A DNA stretch of 64,000 nucleotides from assembly GCF_030690725.1 (NCBI RefSeq), contig NZ_JAUYGD010000089.1, forward strand, positions 1 to 64,000. The letters are read 5' to 3'. Each line of letters begins with the position of its first letter. Position 1 is the first letter of the stretch. A program made the translations under genes and the position numbers. Below, piece by piece: positions 52,456-63,967 of the stretch. The notes under the pieces were generated by a model. That model made no database searches. It was not told where the DNA came from and saw nothing but the letters and a program-made list of their open reading frames with translations. Origin of the DNA: Pseudomonas sp. (GTDB lineage: Bacteria > Pseudomonadota > Gammaproteobacteria > Pseudomonadales > Pseudomonadaceae).

Positions 52456-54116
52456 GCGTCGGCCCACTGCACGTAACACACATCCACCGGCATGCCGTGC
52501 TCAGCGCAGAAGGCCAGCCAGCGCCGCTGGTTGTCCTGCAGGCGGTCGCCTGGGCCTTTCACCTCAATCATCCGGTAGCGCTGCTCGGCCGGCCAGAACT
52601 GGATCAGGTCCGGCATGCCCGCGCGGTTGGCTTTGATGTCCAGCAGCAGGCGCTTGAACCAGGCCCGCAGGTGCGCGGCGGGCAGGCAGTCGAGCGCTTG
52701 TTCCAGCAAGGTCTGATCCAGCGCTGCCCAGAATACGAAGGGCGACTGGATGCCGAATTTGGCCGCGTAGTTGTCGCGGATCACCTGCTTGTAGGCATCC
52801 GAGTCGAGGTGCGCCATGCAGTTGGCAAACAGCTCTTCGCGCTGGGTATGAAAGTCGGCACTGAACAGATCAACCGGGGCGGTATGGAAAGGGTGGAAGA
52901 ACGCCCCCGGCACCGGCGCGAAGATGGCTTGCCAGCAGAGCAGGCCGAACAGGCTGCAGATCAGGCTGTTTTCGACGTAGTGCACTGGTGCGTCGGGCTC
53001 GTGCAGATGAGCTTTGACGGCAAACTCGACACTCTGCGCCTCAGACCTTGGCAGACTCAGATCAATCCGTGCCGGCGGTACTGGCTTAGCTTTGCCAGGT
53101 TGCGGTTGCCCGAGCTGACGGGCCAGCCGCGTCAACGCACGTTCCACCGCCTGGGCTTCGGCATCATTTTCCGGTGCCTGGATGGCCTGCAACGTCAGCT
53201 CATAGGCTTGTTCGGGACGGCCCAGGCGCTCCAGTACGCGGATCTGCCGCAGGCGAGCACCGACATAACGGCAGTCGGTGTAGAACGCCAGCGCACCTTC
53301 CAGATCCGCTTCACGCTCCAGCTGATGGCCCATGCGGAATAACAGCTTGTTACGCCGCGCGGCCAGGAAGGGGGTGTCGCAGGCCAGTGCGCTGATCTGC
53401 TGCAGCACATCTGCAAGCGGCTCGCCGGCCTCGAACTGCTCGCGGCTGCGCTGCAGGTGCAGGTAGCAGTCCACATCCGCACGGTGGCGAAAGGCTCGCG
53501 AGTCGGCCGTCAGCTCCACCCGCTCATAGCGGAAGATACCGAGCTCGGCGAGGACGAACTCGGACCAGTCCTGACGCAGATTGCCGAAGAACATCAGGCG
53601 CAGACGCTCGCACAGCGCGTCGATGGTCAGGGAGACAATCTGTTCCTCACTGCCAGGACACCAGGCCGCAAAGGCGCGCGGCTCTGTGCAGGCCTCGGCC
53701 AGTTGCGCCAGTAGCTCGGATTTGTTCTGCGACTTCCGTGAGCCGTGGCCAGCCAGGTACTGGAGCACTTCATCCTTGCGCAGCAGCTTGAATAGCTCCT
53801 CCAGAGACAGCTCGGCGTCATGCCGCACCCAGCCGGCGTCGAGCAGCGGCGTTACCGCCAGGCGCGCACAACCGATTTCCTCGTAACTCAACTTGCTCAG
53901 CCGAAAGTGGCTGCCCTTGCGCATGATCATCCGCACCAGCAGAGCCTGGGCGGGCGTGTGCATGGAGAAGAACTGCCGCACGAAGGCATGCTCCGCCTCG
54001 CTCAACAGATCGGCATAGCGCTCCTGCAGCCAGGTCAGGGCTTGGCGAAAGTTCGACAGGTAGTAGAAGCGCGGATCAGATTGCAGCTGCATGGGTGTGC
54101 CGGTTGCGGTTGGCAT
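52452..54116 (-). CDS. FAN1-type structure-specific nuclease (VRR-NUC)
   Basis: The protein of 554 residues (start taken at 54116; 54092 is an alternative) has the bacterial FAN1 architecture: an N-terminal SAP-like helical region (HTPAQALLVRMIMRKGSHFRLSKLSYEEIG, KLLRKDEVLQYL), a TPR-like middle part (LACDTPFLAARRNKLLFRMGHQLEREADLEGALAFY) and a C-terminal VRR-NUC domain with the PD-(D/E)xK active site GMPDLIQFWP ... RMIEVKGPGDRLQDNQRRWL. FAN1 cuts 5' flaps and can unhook interstrand crosslinks. Its last 4 bp overlap the helicase start. tmRNA lies just upstream. Confidence 0.88.
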   Translation of the reverse strand: MPTATGTPMQLQSDPRFYYLSNFRQALTWLQERYADLLSEAEHAFVRQFFSMHTPAQALLVRMIMRKGSHFRLSKLSYEEIGCARLAVTPLLDAGWVRHDAELSLEELFKLLRKDEVLQYLAGHGSRKSQNKSELLAQLAEACTEPRAFAAWCPGSEEQIVSLTIDALCERLRLMFFGNLRQDWSEFVLAELGIFRYERVELTADSRAFRHRADVDCYLHLQRSREQFEAGEPLADVLQQISALACDTPFLAARRNKLLFRMGHQLEREADLEGALAFYTDCRYVGARLRQIRVLERLGRPEQAYELTLQAIQAPENDAEAQAVERALTRLARQLGQPQPGKAKPVPPARIDLSLPRSEAQSVEFAVKAHLHEPDAPVHYVENSLICSLFGLLCWQAIFAPVPGAFFHPFHTAPVDLFSADFHTQREELFANCMAHLDSDAYKQVIRDNYAAKFGIQSPFVFWAALDQTLLEQALDCLPAAHLRAWFKRLLLDIKANRAGMPDLIQFWPAEQRYRMIEVKGPGDRLQDNQRRWLAFCAEHGMPVDVCYVQWADA

Positions 54117-54192
54117 ACAGATACCTGCGTCTAAAAACAACAGGCGCGAAGGTAGGGCGCTTAAAGCACCGAACTTACAGAATTTCAGGCAC

Positions 54193-54218
54193 AAAAAAAG
54201 ACGTCCGTGGACGTCTTT
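54193..54218 (-). terminator. Terminator of ssrA
   Basis: On the minus strand, AAAGACGTC-CACG-GACGTCTTT is followed by a run of T residues, 11 bases after the encoded CCA of tmRNA. Confidence 0.85.
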
Positions 54219-54229
54219 AGATGTTTATT

Positions 54230-54621
54230 TGGTGGAGCCGGGGGGATTTGAACCCCCGTCCGCCAGTTCTCCACTTTCGGTACTACATGCTTAGCCGTGT
54301 CTATTGAGTTAATCCGCAGCCGCCCGACGGGCAGGGTGCTTTGGACGAGTTGTGTAAGTTTTAGCCGCTTTGTCCACAACGTACTACGCGGCGATCCTGT
54401 TCTGCATGACAATCACTTCAGGTTTACAGGCATCCCCTAGTGATCGCTGGAGCCGAAGCTACCAGAAGGACTAGTCGCGCCGCTTACGCAGCGAGAGCGT
54501 AGCCCTCGTAGTTTTCGTCATTGGCAACTATAGAAAGTTGCAACAGTGGATTTACGACTTCTGTTACCAAGTCGGCATGCACCTAGAGCTTCGCTACCGG
54601 CGTCGAATCCTAATCGGCCCC
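54230..54621 (-). ncRNA. ssrA: Transfer-messenger RNA (tmRNA)
   Basis: Rescues stalled ribosomes and tags the products for proteolysis. The 5' end GGGGCCGATTAGGATTCGAC is at 54621 and the 3' end CGGCTCCACCA, with CCA encoded, is at 54230; these pair as the tRNA-like acceptor, with the conserved G-U at position 3. The T-arm GGGGGTTCAAATCCCCC is at the 3' end. The tag frame at 54525-54484 reads ANDENYEGYALAA followed by TAA. The standard form in better-known pseudomonads is shorter, so EGY is an insertion before ALAA. One-piece tmRNA with pseudoknot-like pairing between the tag and the 3' end. Confidence 0.95.
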
Positions 54622-54768
54622 AAAGCTTTTGCTGCTGGTACTGGGACGCGAGTTTACGCCAAAGGTTCCACAGCGTCGACCCGGCAATTGCCTGGCGGAC
54701 GCTAATGGGGCTTGCCGGCTATGATTGCATCCTGCACATTCGCTATGTCTTTTGGATGAGACCCTCGT

Positions 54769-57684
54769 ATGCCGCGCGCGTCGCGTTACCCTTTGCGTCA
54801 GTGGATCTGGCGCGCTTTTGTGCAGAGTGCCCTGATTCCGCTGATTCTGGTCGAGTCGGTGTTGATCACGGTGTATCTGCTGAGCAACGCGGCTATTCGC
54901 GATGCGCAGATCGAGCATTTGCAGCAGAGCGCGCTGGATGATCTGTCTGCGGCGGTGGCGCGTGAAGGCCAGGTGATTGATGGCCGCCTGCGTTCGGTGG
55001 AGGCGCAGGTACAGATCTTCCGTGATGCGGCGCTCAATGCTCTGGATAACCGTAGGTTTGAGCCCGATGCGCTGGAGCGCCAGCGCCATGCGTTGACTGC
55101 AAACGGCGTGTTCTACAGCCGCAGTGATGATGGGCGAGCGGCGTCCTTTTATGCCAACAGCACGCCGCTGGCCCAGCAGGACCATGCCAAGGCTCTGCGC
55201 CTGTCGCAGCTCGACCCATTGATGCGTTCGATTCAGGCGGCTAACCCACGGGTAGCGGCGGCCTATTTCAATACCTGGGACAGTTACAACCGCATCTATC
55301 CCTTCTTTATGACGCCCGAGCAGTATCCCCATGACATGGTGATACCCGATTACAACTTCTATTACCTGGCGGACGCCAAGCACAACCCCGAGCGCAAGGT
55401 GGCCTGGACCGATGTTTACCTCGACCCTGCAGGTATGGGCTGGATGATGTCGGCAGTGGCGCCGGTCTATCGCGGTGACTTCCTCGAAGGGGTGGTAGGC
55501 CTGGATATCACGATCGGGCAGATGCTCGGTGAGATCGGCGAACTGGATGTGCCCTGGCAGGGCTATGCCATGTTGGTCAGCCGCGATCACAACATCATGG
55601 CCCTGCCGAGTGCCGGCGAAGAGGATTTTGGCCTGCGCGAGCTGACCGAATACTCCTATGCCGAAGCGGTGCGTCGCGAGGTGCTCAAGCCCGAGGATTT
55701 CAGCCTGGCCAAGCGCGCGGAAATGCAGCCGCTGTTGCAGGCCATGGCGGCTGGGCAGGGCAACGTGCAGGAAGTCGTGCTGGGCGGTCGCAATCAGTTG
55801 ATTGCCTGGAGCGAGATCCCGCAGACCGGCTGGCAACTGTTGCTGGTGGTGGATGAGGAGCACATCTTCAGCGAGACCAATCGCCTTGCCGAGCGCTACC
55901 TGCATATCGGCTACCTGCTGATCGTCGGCCTGGCGCTGTTCTACCTGCTGTTCTTTGCCCTGATGTGGCTGCGCTCGCGGCGTTTGAGCGAGCAGTTGGT
56001 GCGGCCGATTGATGGGATTGTCGGCATGATGCGCGAGCTGGGGCAGGGTAACTATCAGCCCACCGCGCCGGACAGCCAGATTCGCGAACTGGTGAGCATG
56101 GCGGAGGCGGTGCAGCACACCGGCGAGCAGTTGCAGGCCAGTGAAGTGCAGCGTGTGGAGGCGCAGCGGATTCTCCAGCTGGTGCTGGAAAGCACCACGG
56201 AAAGCCTCTGGGAGGTCGAGGCGGAGAGCATGAGCATCACCCTCAGCGAGCGCTTCCTGAAACGCTTCGGCCTGCCTTACGCGAATATGAGTTTCAGCGA
56301 GTTCAACCAGCGCGTGCACCCCAATGATCTGGAGCGAATTCGTCATCTGCGGCAGCTGTTCGCCAGCAGTGGCGAGGACCGTTTCGAGGCCGAATACCGC
56401 TACGCCGATGCCCATGGCCAATACGTCTGGCTGCTCAGCCGTGGCAAGGTGCTGGAGCGCGATAGCGAGGGCCGAGCCCTGCGCGTGGCTGGCACCCATG
56501 TGGACATCACCCGACTCAAGCAGGTGCAGGAAGACCTGCGCCGCGCTAGCCTGGACGCTCAGGCTGCAAGCCAGGCCAAGAGCCGCTTTCTGTCGAGCAT
56601 GAGCCACGAACTGCGCACGCCACTCAATGCGATCTACGGCTTTGGCCAGTTGATCGAGATGGAGGCGCAGGACAAGCCCGAGGCCAAGCTGGAGGCCGAT
56701 TACGCCCGCGAGATCGTCAACGCAAGCCGTCATCTGACCTCACTGGTGGACGACATTCTCGACCTGTCGAGCATCGAGAGCCGCCGCCAGCAACTCAAAT
56801 TGCAGCCGGTGGAAGTCGGCGCGTTGCTGCATGGCTGCGCCGAGCTGGTGCAACCCGAAGTGCAGCAACGCCAGTTGCAGCTGCAAGTGCTGGCTGAAGC
56901 CGACGCCGGCTTGTATGTGCAGGCGGATATGCGCCGGGTGCGTCAGGTGGTGCTCAACCTGCTGTCCAACGCGATCAAGTACAACAGCCCGCAGGGCCTG
57001 ATCCGCATGGGCTATGAGGTGCGCTCGAACTGCGTTCGGCTGTGGGTCGAAGACAATGGCGCAGGGCTGACGGCCGAGCAGCAGGCCAATCTGTTTCAGC
57101 CGTTCCAGCGCCTGGGTCGAGAAAACTCCAGCATTCCTGGCACCGGGATCGGCCTGGTGCTGTGCCGTGAGCTGGCCACCTTGATGGCTGGCGAGATGGG
57201 TTTTAGCAGCAGTGCAGGCACGGGCAGCCGTTTCTGGATCGACCTGCCTGGCGCTGCGGCACCGGCAGCGCAGGCGGTTGCTGATGTGCATTCAGTGTCA
57301 GCGCAACCCAAGCAGCTGGCCGAGGTGCTGTGTGTGGAAGATCACCCGGCCTGTCTCAAGGTGGTTCAGGAAGCCCTGCGTGAATTTGCCGAGGTGCGTG
57401 GCGCCGGCTCGGTGCAGCGGGCGCTGGCTGAACTGGAGCAATGCACGCCGACCCTGCTGTTGCTCGATCTGGATCTACCCGATGGCGACGGTATGCAGGT
57501 GCTGGATGCCATGCGCCTTAACCCACGTTTGCAGGCGGTGCCGGTGTTGGTGATCAGCGCGGCGGCGGATGAGGCGGTGTTTGCCGAAGCACGGCGGCGC
57601 GGCGCCCAGGCTTGCCTGGCCAAACCGATTGACCTGGCTCAGGTGCGCCGCGTTGCGCTCAGCCTGTTAGGGCAGGCGCTTTAA
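54769..57684 (+). CDS. Hybrid sensor histidine kinase
   Basis: The 971-residue membrane protein has a transmembrane helix at about 20-40, a periplasmic double-Cache-like sensor (about 45-360: NRIYPFF, WTDVYLDPAGMGWMMSAVAPVY, VVGLDI), a second helix (about 385-405), HAMP, a PAS/PAC domain (about 470-590), a HisKA domain with H613 in SSMSHELRTPLN, an HATPase domain (NLLSNAIKYN, DNGAGL, GTGIGLVL) and a C-terminal receiver with D900 in LLLDLDLPDGDG. No separate response regulator is adjacent. Start with a weak ribosome site. Such kinases often feed biofilm or virulence circuits; no target can be named. Confidence 0.9.
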   Translation: MPRASRYPLRQWIWRAFVQSALIPLILVESVLITVYLLSNAAIRDAQIEHLQQSALDDLSAAVAREGQVIDGRLRSVEAQVQIFRDAALNALDNRRFEPDALERQRHALTANGVFYSRSDDGRAASFYANSTPLAQQDHAKALRLSQLDPLMRSIQAANPRVAAAYFNTWDSYNRIYPFFMTPEQYPHDMVIPDYNFYYLADAKHNPERKVAWTDVYLDPAGMGWMMSAVAPVYRGDFLEGVVGLDITIGQMLGEIGELDVPWQGYAMLVSRDHNIMALPSAGEEDFGLRELTEYSYAEAVRREVLKPEDFSLAKRAEMQPLLQAMAAGQGNVQEVVLGGRNQLIAWSEIPQTGWQLLLVVDEEHIFSETNRLAERYLHIGYLLIVGLALFYLLFFALMWLRSRRLSEQLVRPIDGIVGMMRELGQGNYQPTAPDSQIRELVSMAEAVQHTGEQLQASEVQRVEAQRILQLVLESTTESLWEVEAESMSITLSERFLKRFGLPYANMSFSEFNQRVHPNDLERIRHLRQLFASSGEDRFEAEYRYADAHGQYVWLLSRGKVLERDSEGRALRVAGTHVDITRLKQVQEDLRRASLDAQAASQAKSRFLSSMSHELRTPLNAIYGFGQLIEMEAQDKPEAKLEADYAREIVNASRHLTSLVDDILDLSSIESRRQQLKLQPVEVGALLHGCAELVQPEVQQRQLQLQVLAEADAGLYVQADMRRVRQVVLNLLSNAIKYNSPQGLIRMGYEVRSNCVRLWVEDNGAGLTAEQQANLFQPFQRLGRENSSIPGTGIGLVLCRELATLMAGEMGFSSSAGTGSRFWIDLPGAAAPAAQAVADVHSVSAQPKQLAEVLCVEDHPACLKVVQEALREFAEVRGAGSVQRALAELEQCTPTLLLLDLDLPDGDGMQVLDAMRLNPRLQAVPVLVISAAADEAVFAEARRRGAQACLAKPIDLAQVRRVALSLLGQAL

Positions 57685-57711
57685 CCCGCGCCTTCCCTGC
57701 CGCTGTTCGGG

Positions 57712-57957
57712 CTATTCGCTGGCTTCGAGCAGTTGCAACGCTTCGCCCAGCACCTTGACCGATTCGCTGTGGTTGCCGGCCTTGTGCAGGGCTTCGCCTT
57801 CGGCGCGTAGCTGCTGCACTTGTGCGAGTACGGTGGCATCGCTCGGCGGGTCGGTTTTCAGCAGTCCATCGATCTTGGCCATATCCGCCGGGCAATGCAT
57901 GGCCCAGAGCGAAGTGCTGAGGAGTGCGGTAGCAAGGAAAGTGGCAAGGCGGCGCAT
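57712..57957 (-). CDS. Small exported protein of unknown function
   Basis: The 81-residue product has a signal peptide (MRRLATFLATALLSTSLWA) and a mature helical part MHCPADMAKIDGLLKTDPPSDATVLAQVQQLRAEGEALHKAGNHSESVKVLGEALQLL, a TPR-like helix pair with one cysteine. I know of similar small proteins in Pseudomonas only as hypothetical. GGAG precedes the ATG. It follows the lactate operon on the same strand across 73 bp that contain a hairpin (GGGCTTTC-AGTATA-GAAAGCCC, 57982-58003), so it may be a separate unit. Confidence 0.65.
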   Translation of the reverse strand: MRRLATFLATALLSTSLWAMHCPADMAKIDGLLKTDPPSDATVLAQVQQLRAEGEALHKAGNHSESVKVLGEALQLLEASE

Positions 57958-57981
57958 GGCGTGGCTCCAGCGATGGGGGTA

Positions 57982-58003
57982 GGGCTTTCAGTATAGAAAG
58001 CCC
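57982..58003. terminator. Hairpin after the D-lactate dehydrogenase gene
   Basis: GGGCTTTC and GAAAGCCC form an 8-bp stem around AGTATA, 28 bp after the stop of the last lactate gene. There is no T-run on the minus strand, so termination may be partial. Confidence 0.5.
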
Positions 58004-58030
58004 TCACTCGGTGGCTGGGCCGTTGGTCAC

Positions 58031-60850
<2,820 letters not shown>

Positions 60851-60887
60851 GCAGGCTCCATAGTCCGGTACGGCGTCAGGTGCAGCG

Positions 60888-62042
60888 TCAGGACGCGGCT
60901 TGGCGCAGTTCGCGCACCAGCGAATCGGCAGTAATCTCGCTGATCGATTTGGCCCCGGTCAGCACCATGGCCACGCGCATTTCCTTCTCGATCAGCTCCA
61001 GCAGGTTGCTTACCCCCGCGCCACCGTCGGCGGCCAGGGCGTAGATAAAGGCGCGGCCGAGCATCACCGTGTCCGCGCCGAGGGCGATCATGCGCACCAC
61101 GTCCAGGCCAGTGCGGATGCCGGAGTCGGCGAGAATCGCCAGCTGGCCTTTCACTGCATCGGCAATCGCCGGCAGGGCGCGGGCGCTGGACATCACACCG
61201 TCGAGCTGACGGCCGCCGTGGTTGGAGACGACGATGCCGTCGGCACCGAAGCTCACGGCGTCCTTGGCATCCTGTGGGTCGAGAATGCCCTTGATCACCA
61301 TCGGGCCGTCCCAGAATTCACGAATCCATTCCAGGTCCTTCCAGCAAATCGAGGGGTCGAAATTGTTGCCCAGCCAGCCGATGTAATCAGCCAGACCGGT
61401 GGGGTTGCCACGGTAGGCGGAGATATTGCCCAGGTCATGGGGCTTGCCGAGCAGGCCAACATCCCAGGCCCAGCGTGGGTGGGTCATGGCTTGCAGCATG
61501 CGCCGCAGCGGCGCATTCGGGCCGCTCATGCCGGAATGGGCATCGCGGTAGCGCGCGCCAGGTACCGGCATATCGACGGTAAATACCAGGGTGGTGACGC
61601 CGGCAGCTTTGGCGCGCTCCAGGGCGTTTTTCATAAAGCCACGGTCTTTCAGCACATACAGCTGAAACCACATCGGCCGGTCGATGGCCGGCGCGACTTC
61701 TTCAATCGGGCACACCGAAACGGTGGACAGGGTAAAGGGGATGCCCTTGGCAGCGGCGGCCTTGGCGGCCTGCACTTCACCGCGACGGGCGTACATGCCA
61801 GTCAGGCCGACCGGGGCCAGGGCCACCGGCATGCTCAGGGTCTCATTGAACAGGCGGGTTTCCAGGCTCAGTTCCGACATATTGCGCAGCACGCGCTGGC
61901 GCAGGGCAATGTCCGCCAGGTCGGCGACGTTGCGTTTGAGCGTGTGCTCGGCGTAGGCGCCGCCGTCGATGTAATGAAACAGAAACGGCGGCAGCCGGCG
62001 TTGGGCGGCGGCGCGGTAGTCGGTGGAGGCAGAAATGATCAT
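60888..62042 (-). CDS. lldD: L-lactate dehydrogenase (FMN)
   Basis: The 384-residue flavoenzyme oxidises L-lactate to pyruvate at the membrane. Family motifs: FHYIDGGAYAEHTLKRN, MPVALAPVGLTGMYARRGEVQAAKAA, PMWFQLYVLKDRGFMKN, and the catalytic-His region IVSNHGGRQLDG followed by RTGLDVVRMIALGADTVMLGRAF. Second gene of the operon, 75 bp after lldP, with a strong hairpin in the gap. Confidence 0.95.
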   Translation of the reverse strand: MIISASTDYRAAAQRRLPPFLFHYIDGGAYAEHTLKRNVADLADIALRQRVLRNMSELSLETRLFNETLSMPVALAPVGLTGMYARRGEVQAAKAAAAKGIPFTLSTVSVCPIEEVAPAIDRPMWFQLYVLKDRGFMKNALERAKAAGVTTLVFTVDMPVPGARYRDAHSGMSGPNAPLRRMLQAMTHPRWAWDVGLLGKPHDLGNISAYRGNPTGLADYIGWLGNNFDPSICWKDLEWIREFWDGPMVIKGILDPQDAKDAVSFGADGIVVSNHGGRQLDGVMSSARALPAIADAVKGQLAILADSGIRTGLDVVRMIALGADTVMLGRAFIYALAADGGAGVSNLLELIEKEMRVAMVLTGAKSISEITADSLVRELRQAAS

Positions 62043-62077
62043 GGAATCACCCAGGTGGAGAAGAAGGGTTGTTACAA

Positions 62078-62113
62078 CGCTCGGGCGCGCAGTTCGGTTT
62101 GCGCGCCCGAGCG
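62078..62113 (-). other. Intercistronic hairpin between lldP and lldD
   Basis: CGCTCGGGCGCGCA and its perfect complement make a 14-bp stem with an eight-base loop, starting 5 bp after the lldP stop. No T-run follows. Within an operon this kind of structure usually stabilises the upstream message or reduces read-through, so lldP may be expressed at a different level from lldD. Confidence 0.6.
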
Positions 62114-62117
62114 GTTA

Positions 62118-63812
62118 TCAGCCTGCCATCAGCGGGTCGCTAACGCCCAGCACATACACGGCAAACAGTGCGATCAGGCCGGTAAACAGCACGTAGTACA
62201 GGGTAGGCCAGACGGTCTTGCGCAGGATGCTGCCTTCACGGCCCAGCAGGCCAACCGTGGCGGAAGCGGCGACGACGTTGTGGATCGCCACCATATTGCC
62301 GGCGGCGGCGCCAATCGCCTGTACCGCGACAATCAGCGCGCTGGAGATGCCCAGGCTGCTGGCCACACCGAACTGGAACTGGCTGAACATCATATTGCTC
62401 ACCGTGTTGGAACCGGCAATAAAGGCGCCCAGGGCACCCACGCTCGGCGCTAGCAACGGATAGATGCCGCCCACACTATCGGCCACCCAGCGCGCCATCA
62501 GGATCGGCATGCTCGACAGCTCGGCGGCGTTAACCCCGGAGTTGATCAGGATGCGCACCATCGGCACGGTAAACAGCAGCACGAAGCCGGCGCTCAGCAG
62601 CACCCCCGACGACTCCTTCACTGCACTGCCCAGCTCGCGCAGTTTCATGCCGTGGAAGAAGAAGGTGGCGATGACCACGGTGACCAGAATCCCGCCCGGC
62701 AGGTACAGCGGCTGGAAGTTGGCGCTGATCCCGGTTTCGCCGAGTAGGTCGGGGAAGTTCAGCATCACCGCTTTCAATGCGGCGCTGACCTCGGGAAATA
62801 CCCGGCTGATCACCAGCAGCGCGCCCACCAGCACGTAGGGCAGCCATGCACGCAGGGCGCTCATTGGCTTGGCAGTCAGTTGGTCGAGTTTCATCTCGAT
62901 GGTGCCCAGCCATTCGGCTGGCCATTTGTCCGCCGGGGCGAAATCCCAGGTGGTTTTTGGCAGCAGAAAGCCCATGCGCGCGGCGCTGGTGACAATCGCC
63001 AGGCCAATCAAACCACCGGCCAGAGAAGGAAATTCAGGGCCGAGGAATACACCGGTCAACGCGTAAGGGATGGTGAACGCCAGGCCGGCGAATATCGCGA
63101 ATGGCAGCACTGCAAAACCGGCTTTCCAGCTTTTCTCTGTGCCGAAGAAGCGCGTCAGCATCAGCACCATAATCAGCGGCATCACGGTTCCGACAACGGC
63201 GTGGATGATTGCCACTTCACTGGTGATCAACTGCAGAAACTGCGCCCAGGACGAACCTTGCTCAACCAGCTGTGCGCCAATGGTGGCTGAGTCCAGGCCG
63301 GTATTGACCCCAACGATGATCGGCGTACCCACCGCGCCGAAGGACACCGGCGTGCTTTGCACCAGCATGCCGAGCATCACTGCGGCCATGGCCGGGAAGC
63401 CGATGGCCACCAGCAGCGGCGCGGCGATGGCAGCGGGCGTGCCGAAGCCGGACGCGCCCTCGATAAAGCAGCCGAACAGCCAGGCGATGATGATCGCCTG
63501 AATGCGCCGGTCCGGGCTGATGGTGGCAAAGCCGGCGCGAATCGCAGTGATGCCGCCGGAATGCTTGAGGGTGTTAAGCAGCAGGATCGCGCCGAAGATG
63601 ATCCACAGCAGCCCAAGGGTAATCAGCAAGCCTTGCACGGTGGAGGCCAGTACGCGGTTAAAGCTCATGTCCCAGGCAAACAGCGCCACGCCTGCGGTGA
63701 GCAGGTAAACCAGGGGCATTGCATGTTTGGCCGGCCAGCGCAGACCGATCAACAGCACGGCGGCGAGCAGGATGGGCGAGAACGCCAGTAGGGCAAGAAG
63801 ACCTGTCGACAT
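62118..63812 (-). CDS. lldP: L-lactate permease
   Basis: The 564-residue inner-membrane symporter has about twelve to fourteen hydrophobic helices and LctP family segments: GCFIEGASGFGTPAAIAAPLLVAIGF, SFGAVGTPIIVGV, PDLLGETGISANFQPLYLPGGILV and GSNTVSNMMFSQFQ. It imports lactate, and glycolate in relatives, with protons. AAGGAG lies ahead of the ATG. It is the first gene of the operon; the control region begins at 63813 and holds a GntR-type operator. Confidence 0.95.
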   Translation of the reverse strand: MSTGLLALLAFSPILLAAVLLIGLRWPAKHAMPLVYLLTAGVALFAWDMSFNRVLASTVQGLLITLGLLWIIFGAILLLNTLKHSGGITAIRAGFATISPDRRIQAIIIAWLFGCFIEGASGFGTPAAIAAPLLVAIGFPAMAAVMLGMLVQSTPVSFGAVGTPIIVGVNTGLDSATIGAQLVEQGSSWAQFLQLITSEVAIIHAVVGTVMPLIMVLMLTRFFGTEKSWKAGFAVLPFAIFAGLAFTIPYALTGVFLGPEFPSLAGGLIGLAIVTSAARMGFLLPKTTWDFAPADKWPAEWLGTIEMKLDQLTAKPMSALRAWLPYVLVGALLVISRVFPEVSAALKAVMLNFPDLLGETGISANFQPLYLPGGILVTVVIATFFFHGMKLRELGSAVKESSGVLLSAGFVLLFTVPMVRILINSGVNAAELSSMPILMARWVADSVGGIYPLLAPSVGALGAFIAGSNTVSNMMFSQFQFGVASSLGISSALIVAVQAIGAAAGNMVAIHNVVAASATVGLLGREGSILRKTVWPTLYYVLFTGLIALFAVYVLGVSDPLMAG

Positions 63813-63950
63813 GGTGGTCTCTCCTTAACGCTGCGCGATGCGCATGGGTGAATGCGGGTGCGCATCGGGCTGTAGCGCTGCGGCGGATATAAGCAATAGA
63901 GCCGGCATGGGGAGACCTCGTAGGATTCTTGGAATTGTTTTAGTGTGGTT

Positions 63951-63967
63951 AATTGGTAATACCAATT
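63951..63967. promoter_or_regulatory. Perfect palindrome, probable LldR operator
   Basis: AATTGGTAATACCAATT is a perfect 17-bp palindrome with three central bases, about 140 bp ahead of lldP. It fits the GntR/FadR-subfamily pattern TNGTNNNACNA used by LldR, the lactate-responsive repressor. An lldR gene is not in the window and would be expected just to the right. Confidence 0.65.

Noticed and set aside
54230..54300. A tRNA gene suggested by the GGTTCAAATCC arm and CCA end
   Set aside because: There is no D-arm or anticodon arm in place; the segment is the 3' part of tmRNA, confirmed by the tag frame and the 5' GGGGCCG end.
54610..56733. Long minus-strand open frame (707 codons) opposite the hybrid kinase
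   Set aside because: Shadow of the kinase gene; it also runs into the tmRNA 5' end and shows no family motif.
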